A stretch of DNA of 64,000 bases, from contig CATKXE010000001.1 in the NCBI GenBank assembly GCA_949840465.1, positions 45,330-109,329 on the forward strand, read 5' to 3'. This DNA is from an uncultured Lachnospiraceae bacterium (lineage in GTDB: Bacteria > Bacillota > Clostridia > Lachnospirales > Lachnospiraceae). Position 1 is the stretch's first letter. Every line of letters begins with the position of its first letter. The notes under the pieces were generated by a model. It was not told the origin of the DNA. It saw only the letters and a program-made list of their open reading frames with translations, and made no database searches. Below, piece by piece: positions 62,076 to 64,000 of the stretch. The translations under genes and the position numbers were made by a program.

Positions 62076-62093
62076 CCCTTTTGCACATAAGTT
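62076..62093. promoter_or_regulatory. LacI-type operator O2
   Basis: CCCTTTTGCACATAAGTT matches O1 at 15 of 18 positions and lies exactly 63 bp from it (six helical turns), just upstream of the -35. The pair could support DNA looping by a dimeric or tetrameric repressor. Confidence 0.5.
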
Positions 62094-62270
62094 TCAAAAA
62101 AAAATTTTAAATGTCATTTTTTTGTGTATTTTGCGTATACCTTTTTAGACCTTCTGGATAATCAGTCAAAAAACCACACTTTTCAGCCACTGCTTTTGCA
62201 GAAAATGTGCAAATTCAAAGGACCGGAAATATGCTCTATTGCAGTATCCCGATCCTTGTTCCGTCCTTAA

Positions 62271-63308
62271 CTATTCTTTTGGGCTCTCCTCAGGCTGTAC
62301 CGGGCGAACGCTGTCGCGAATCACAACCTTTACCGGAAGCTTTACATCCGATTCGGAAAATTCTGTCCCCTGTATCATCTTCAGCAGATAATCCACTGCA
62401 AGCTGTCCCTTCTCCGTCACGTCCTGCCCTACAGTCGTGAGCGCCGGGCGGACGATCCTGGACATCAGGTTGTCGTCAAATCCGGTCACAGACAGATCTT
62501 CCGGAATCTTAATTCCCCGATCCATAAAATAATTCATCAAAATCACGGCATAATAATCGGAACAGCACATAAACGCCGTATAATTTTTCGCCTGACAATA
62601 AAGCTCCCGCAGGCTGGACTCCCGTTCGACTGTTCCCGGATGGAAAATCAGCAGATTCTCCTCCTGCATCTCCAGTCCATAATCCAAAAGCGCCCTCTGA
62701 TGCCCCTGAAAACGGATATAGTCCACGCCTTCCATATTATCCGCCAAAAAGGCAATCTTCCTGTGCCCCATTTTCAGAAGATAACAGGTGATCTCATAGG
62801 CGCCTTTTTCATCATCCAGACCGATATTTACATAATTCATGATCTCTCTGGGCGCATAACTGTCAATCAGGACCGTTGGCTTCTTATATCGGCTTTTGAC
62901 ACGGATAAAATCATCATGGAGCATCCCCACCAAAATCAGCCCGTCCACATTCCACGTCAATACATTCCTGATAATCTCGCTGATATCGTTGGAAATATAG
63001 ATCATCATAAAATAGCCTCTGGCCCGGATCTCTGCCTCCAGCGCGCCAAGCAGTTCCCCAAAGAAAGGATCCATGATCAGGTTCGTATACTTATCTTTCC
63101 TGCACTTCAACGCCACGCCAATAATGTTAGAGCAGTTCTGCGTAAGACTTCTTGCACTGATATTAGGCACATATTCATACTCTTCCAGAAGCTTCTCCAC
63201 CCGCTCTACCGTTTTCTGTGAAACCTCGCTCGTCTTACCATGAATCACATTGGAGACCGTAGTCGTACTAATCCCCAGCATCTCCGCCATGTCTTTAATT
63301 GTTATCAT
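62271..63308 (-). CDS. LacI family transcriptional regulator
   Basis: This 345-residue repressor has an N-terminal helix-turn-helix and hinge helix (ITIKDMAEMLGISTTTVSNVI, with SARSLTQ) and a periplasmic-binding-protein-like sensor domain. It is encoded directly upstream of the alpha-glucoside ABC operon on the same strand and is the natural candidate to bind the two operators. The ATG follows a poor site (AGGTTTAGCT). An inducer such as a maltose or isomaltose derivative is likely but not shown. Confidence 0.93.
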   Translation of the reverse strand: MITIKDMAEMLGISTTTVSNVIHGKTSEVSQKTVERVEKLLEEYEYVPNISARSLTQNCSNIIGVALKCRKDKYTNLIMDPFFGELLGALEAEIRARGYFMMIYISNDISEIIRNVLTWNVDGLILVGMLHDDFIRVKSRYKKPTVLIDSYAPREIMNYVNIGLDDEKGAYEITCYLLKMGHRKIAFLADNMEGVDYIRFQGHQRALLDYGLEMQEENLLIFHPGTVERESSLRELYCQAKNYTAFMCCSDYYAVILMNYFMDRGIKIPEDLSVTGFDDNLMSRIVRPALTTVGQDVTEKGQLAVDYLLKMIQGTEFSESDVKLPVKVVIRDSVRPVQPEESPKE

Positions 63309-63399
63309 AGCTAAACCTCACACCCTAAATTTTTTCTTTACTGTCCGCATTGGCAGCGCAGACAGCACTCCTCCCGTTGAAAAATTCGGTTGTACAAAA

Positions 63400-63429
63400 A
63401 TTATACCATGAAGCCATGCACAAACTCAA
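63400..63429 (-). promoter_or_regulatory. Promoter of the LacI gene
   Basis: TTGAGT (63424-63429) and a perfect TATAAT (63400-63405) are spaced 18 bp on the minus strand, about 92 bp before the start codon. Confidence 0.55.
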
Positions 63430-63501
63430 TAGATAATTACACCAATAAATCAACCCGAAATTGGGCGAAATTGACAGGTAAAAATTGATATTCTCAAAAA
63501 C

Positions 63502-63530
63502 TTGACAGATGTGAGATTTTCATTTATTAT
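63502..63530 (+). promoter_or_regulatory. Promoter of the tRNA-Leu gene
   Basis: A perfect TTGACA (63502-63507) and TATTAT (63525-63530) are separated by 17 bp. The predicted start is about 8 bp before the mature tRNA end. Confidence 0.8.
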
Positions 63531-63544
63531 AAGAACCGTGCCAT

Positions 63545-63624
63545 GCGGATATGGCGGAATTGGCAGACGCGCCAGATTTAGGATCTGGTGGGCGACCGTG
63601 CAGGTTCGAGTCCTGTTATCCGCA
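63545..63624 (+). tRNA. tRNA-Leu (anticodon UAG)
   Basis: The acceptor stem GCGGATA/TATCCGC closes an 80-nt gene including the discriminator A. The anticodon arm CCAGA-TTTAGGA-TCTGG gives anticodon UAG for CUN leucine codons. A long variable arm (GTGGGCGACCGT region) and T arm CAGG-TTCGAGT-CCTG are present, as expected of a class II leucine tRNA. The CCA end is not encoded. Confidence 0.97.
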
Positions 63625-63633
63625 TCTGACTGG

Positions 63634-63675
63634 AAATACCGGGTTCCCTTTTTACAAGGGTTTCCGGTATTTTTT
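63634..63675 (+). terminator. Terminator of the tRNA-Leu transcript
   Basis: AAATACCGG...CCCTT and AAGGG...CCGGTATTT form a long stem, directly followed by a T-run, 10 bp after the tRNA. Confidence 0.85.
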
Positions 63676-63848
63676 GAGGACAGACACAAAAGCGAGGGGC
63701 AAAAAAGGGGCAAACTTAGAAAAATGGTAAATGAAACCCTCTTTGGGATTAAATATTTCTTCGTCTGCACATCCGCAATCAGTACTCTTTAAGAAATCAC
63801 TTTATATAGAAGAAACAACCTCGAATCCGCTTTGAGCAAGAGCCAAGC

Positions 63849-64000
63849 TTATTGCCTTTCATCCTTTTCCAACGTCAACTGCAGCCGGTCTACTCCATTC
63901 ACATCATCACCTGCACCCCCGTCTTCATCATCATATTCCCATTTAAGATAATCTTTACCGGATGGCGCAACCCGATATTTCGCTTTGTAATATCCTGTTG
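63849..64000 (-). CDS. 3' end of an unrecognised acidic protein
   Basis: An open frame enters from the right edge and ends at TAA 63849-63851. The visible 49 residues begin TGYYKAKYRVAPSGKDYL and are acidic (EYDDEDGGAGDD), ending LTLEKDERQ. I do not recognise the family. It lies next to a tRNA gene, a usual integration site, so it could be the edge of a mobile element or an ordinary gene. The coding call rests only on an open frame with protein-like composition. Confidence 0.45.
   Translation of the reverse strand, partial: TGYYKAKYRVAPSGKDYLKWEYDDEDGGAGDDVNGVDRLQLTLEKDERQ

Larger units (their letters stand above)
61840..62270. other. 431-bp control region upstream of the binding-protein gene
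   Basis: This AT-rich region lies between the LacI gene and the binding-protein gene. It carries the promoter and two operator-like sites annotated separately, and a third degenerate copy of the motif TTTTGCG-ATA near 62139. The self-complementary CCCATATGGG (61933-61942) lies downstream of the promoter. No ORF is supported. Confidence 0.5.

Noticed and set aside
63690..63730. Remnant of an integrase gene after the tRNA
   Set aside because: The GGGGCAAA repeats resemble the end of some integrase genes, but no frame of useful length or motif is visible.

Overview
The window is a piece of the chromosome of a spore-forming, gut-type Firmicute, most like a member of the Lachnospiraceae (Clostridia). 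The signs are a SpoIIID gene, the order ireB-ruvX-DUF1292-rnj-trmR-trhP, a BceAB-type transporter, an archaeal-length adenosylhomocysteinase, DUF4317 and YesL proteins, and two carbohydrate-use loci built from GPH and MsmK-type transporters. Shine-Dalgarno sites are strong, and GTG or TTG starts are fairly common. I cannot name a species. No CRISPR array, rRNA operon or intact insertion sequence was seen.

Layout. 1-3037: dnaE (cut by the left edge) with a small HPr-like gene upstream. 3320-11231: DHH phosphoesterase, BceA/BceB-type ABC transporter with a BceR-type operator, adenosylhomocysteinase behind a hairpin-rich leader, a YdiB-like shikimate dehydrogenase, a palindromic element, a leaderless Cu/Zn superoxide dismutase and spoIIID. 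11317-18690: AIM24 protein, two-component system, DedA protein, a 46-residue Cys-rich ORF followed by a cobalamin adenosyltransferase, RlaP nucleotidyltransferase and cyclophilin. 18797-29902: a minus-strand block for RNA metabolism and modification (trhP, trmR, RNase J, DUF1292, ruvX, ireB, mtaB, thiI, cysteine desulfurase, rsmE, prmA), interrupted by a second HPr-like gene on the plus strand.

30655-43009 is a glucuronide/hexuronate locus: GH2 hydrolase, GPH symporter, HAD hydrolase, NagZ-like GH3, uxuA, uxuB and uxaC all on the minus strand, with a divergent AraC regulator. A glycoside would be imported, cut outside or inside the cell, and its uronic acid taken from glucuronate to fructuronate, mannonate and KDG. 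42915-49464 holds a YfhO/GT2 polymer-glycosylation pair, purC, and a DUF4317 gene with a small partner.

49712-63308 is an alpha-glucoside locus: AraC regulator, two plus-strand GH13 alpha-glucosidases whose region II suggests different linkage preference (alpha-1,4 and alpha-1,6), and a minus-strand set of LacI regulator, solute-binding lipoprotein, two permeases, YesL, MsmK-type ATPase and a third GH13. Two similar LacI-type operators sit 63 bp apart around the binding-protein promoter. The right edge has a tRNA-Leu(UAG) and the 3' end of an unrecognised acidic protein.

The least explained items are the Cys-rich 46-residue ORF and its structured leader, the hairpin leader of the adenosylhomocysteinase gene, the two HPr-like proteins without the phospho-histidine, and the palindromic element at 10060-10193.
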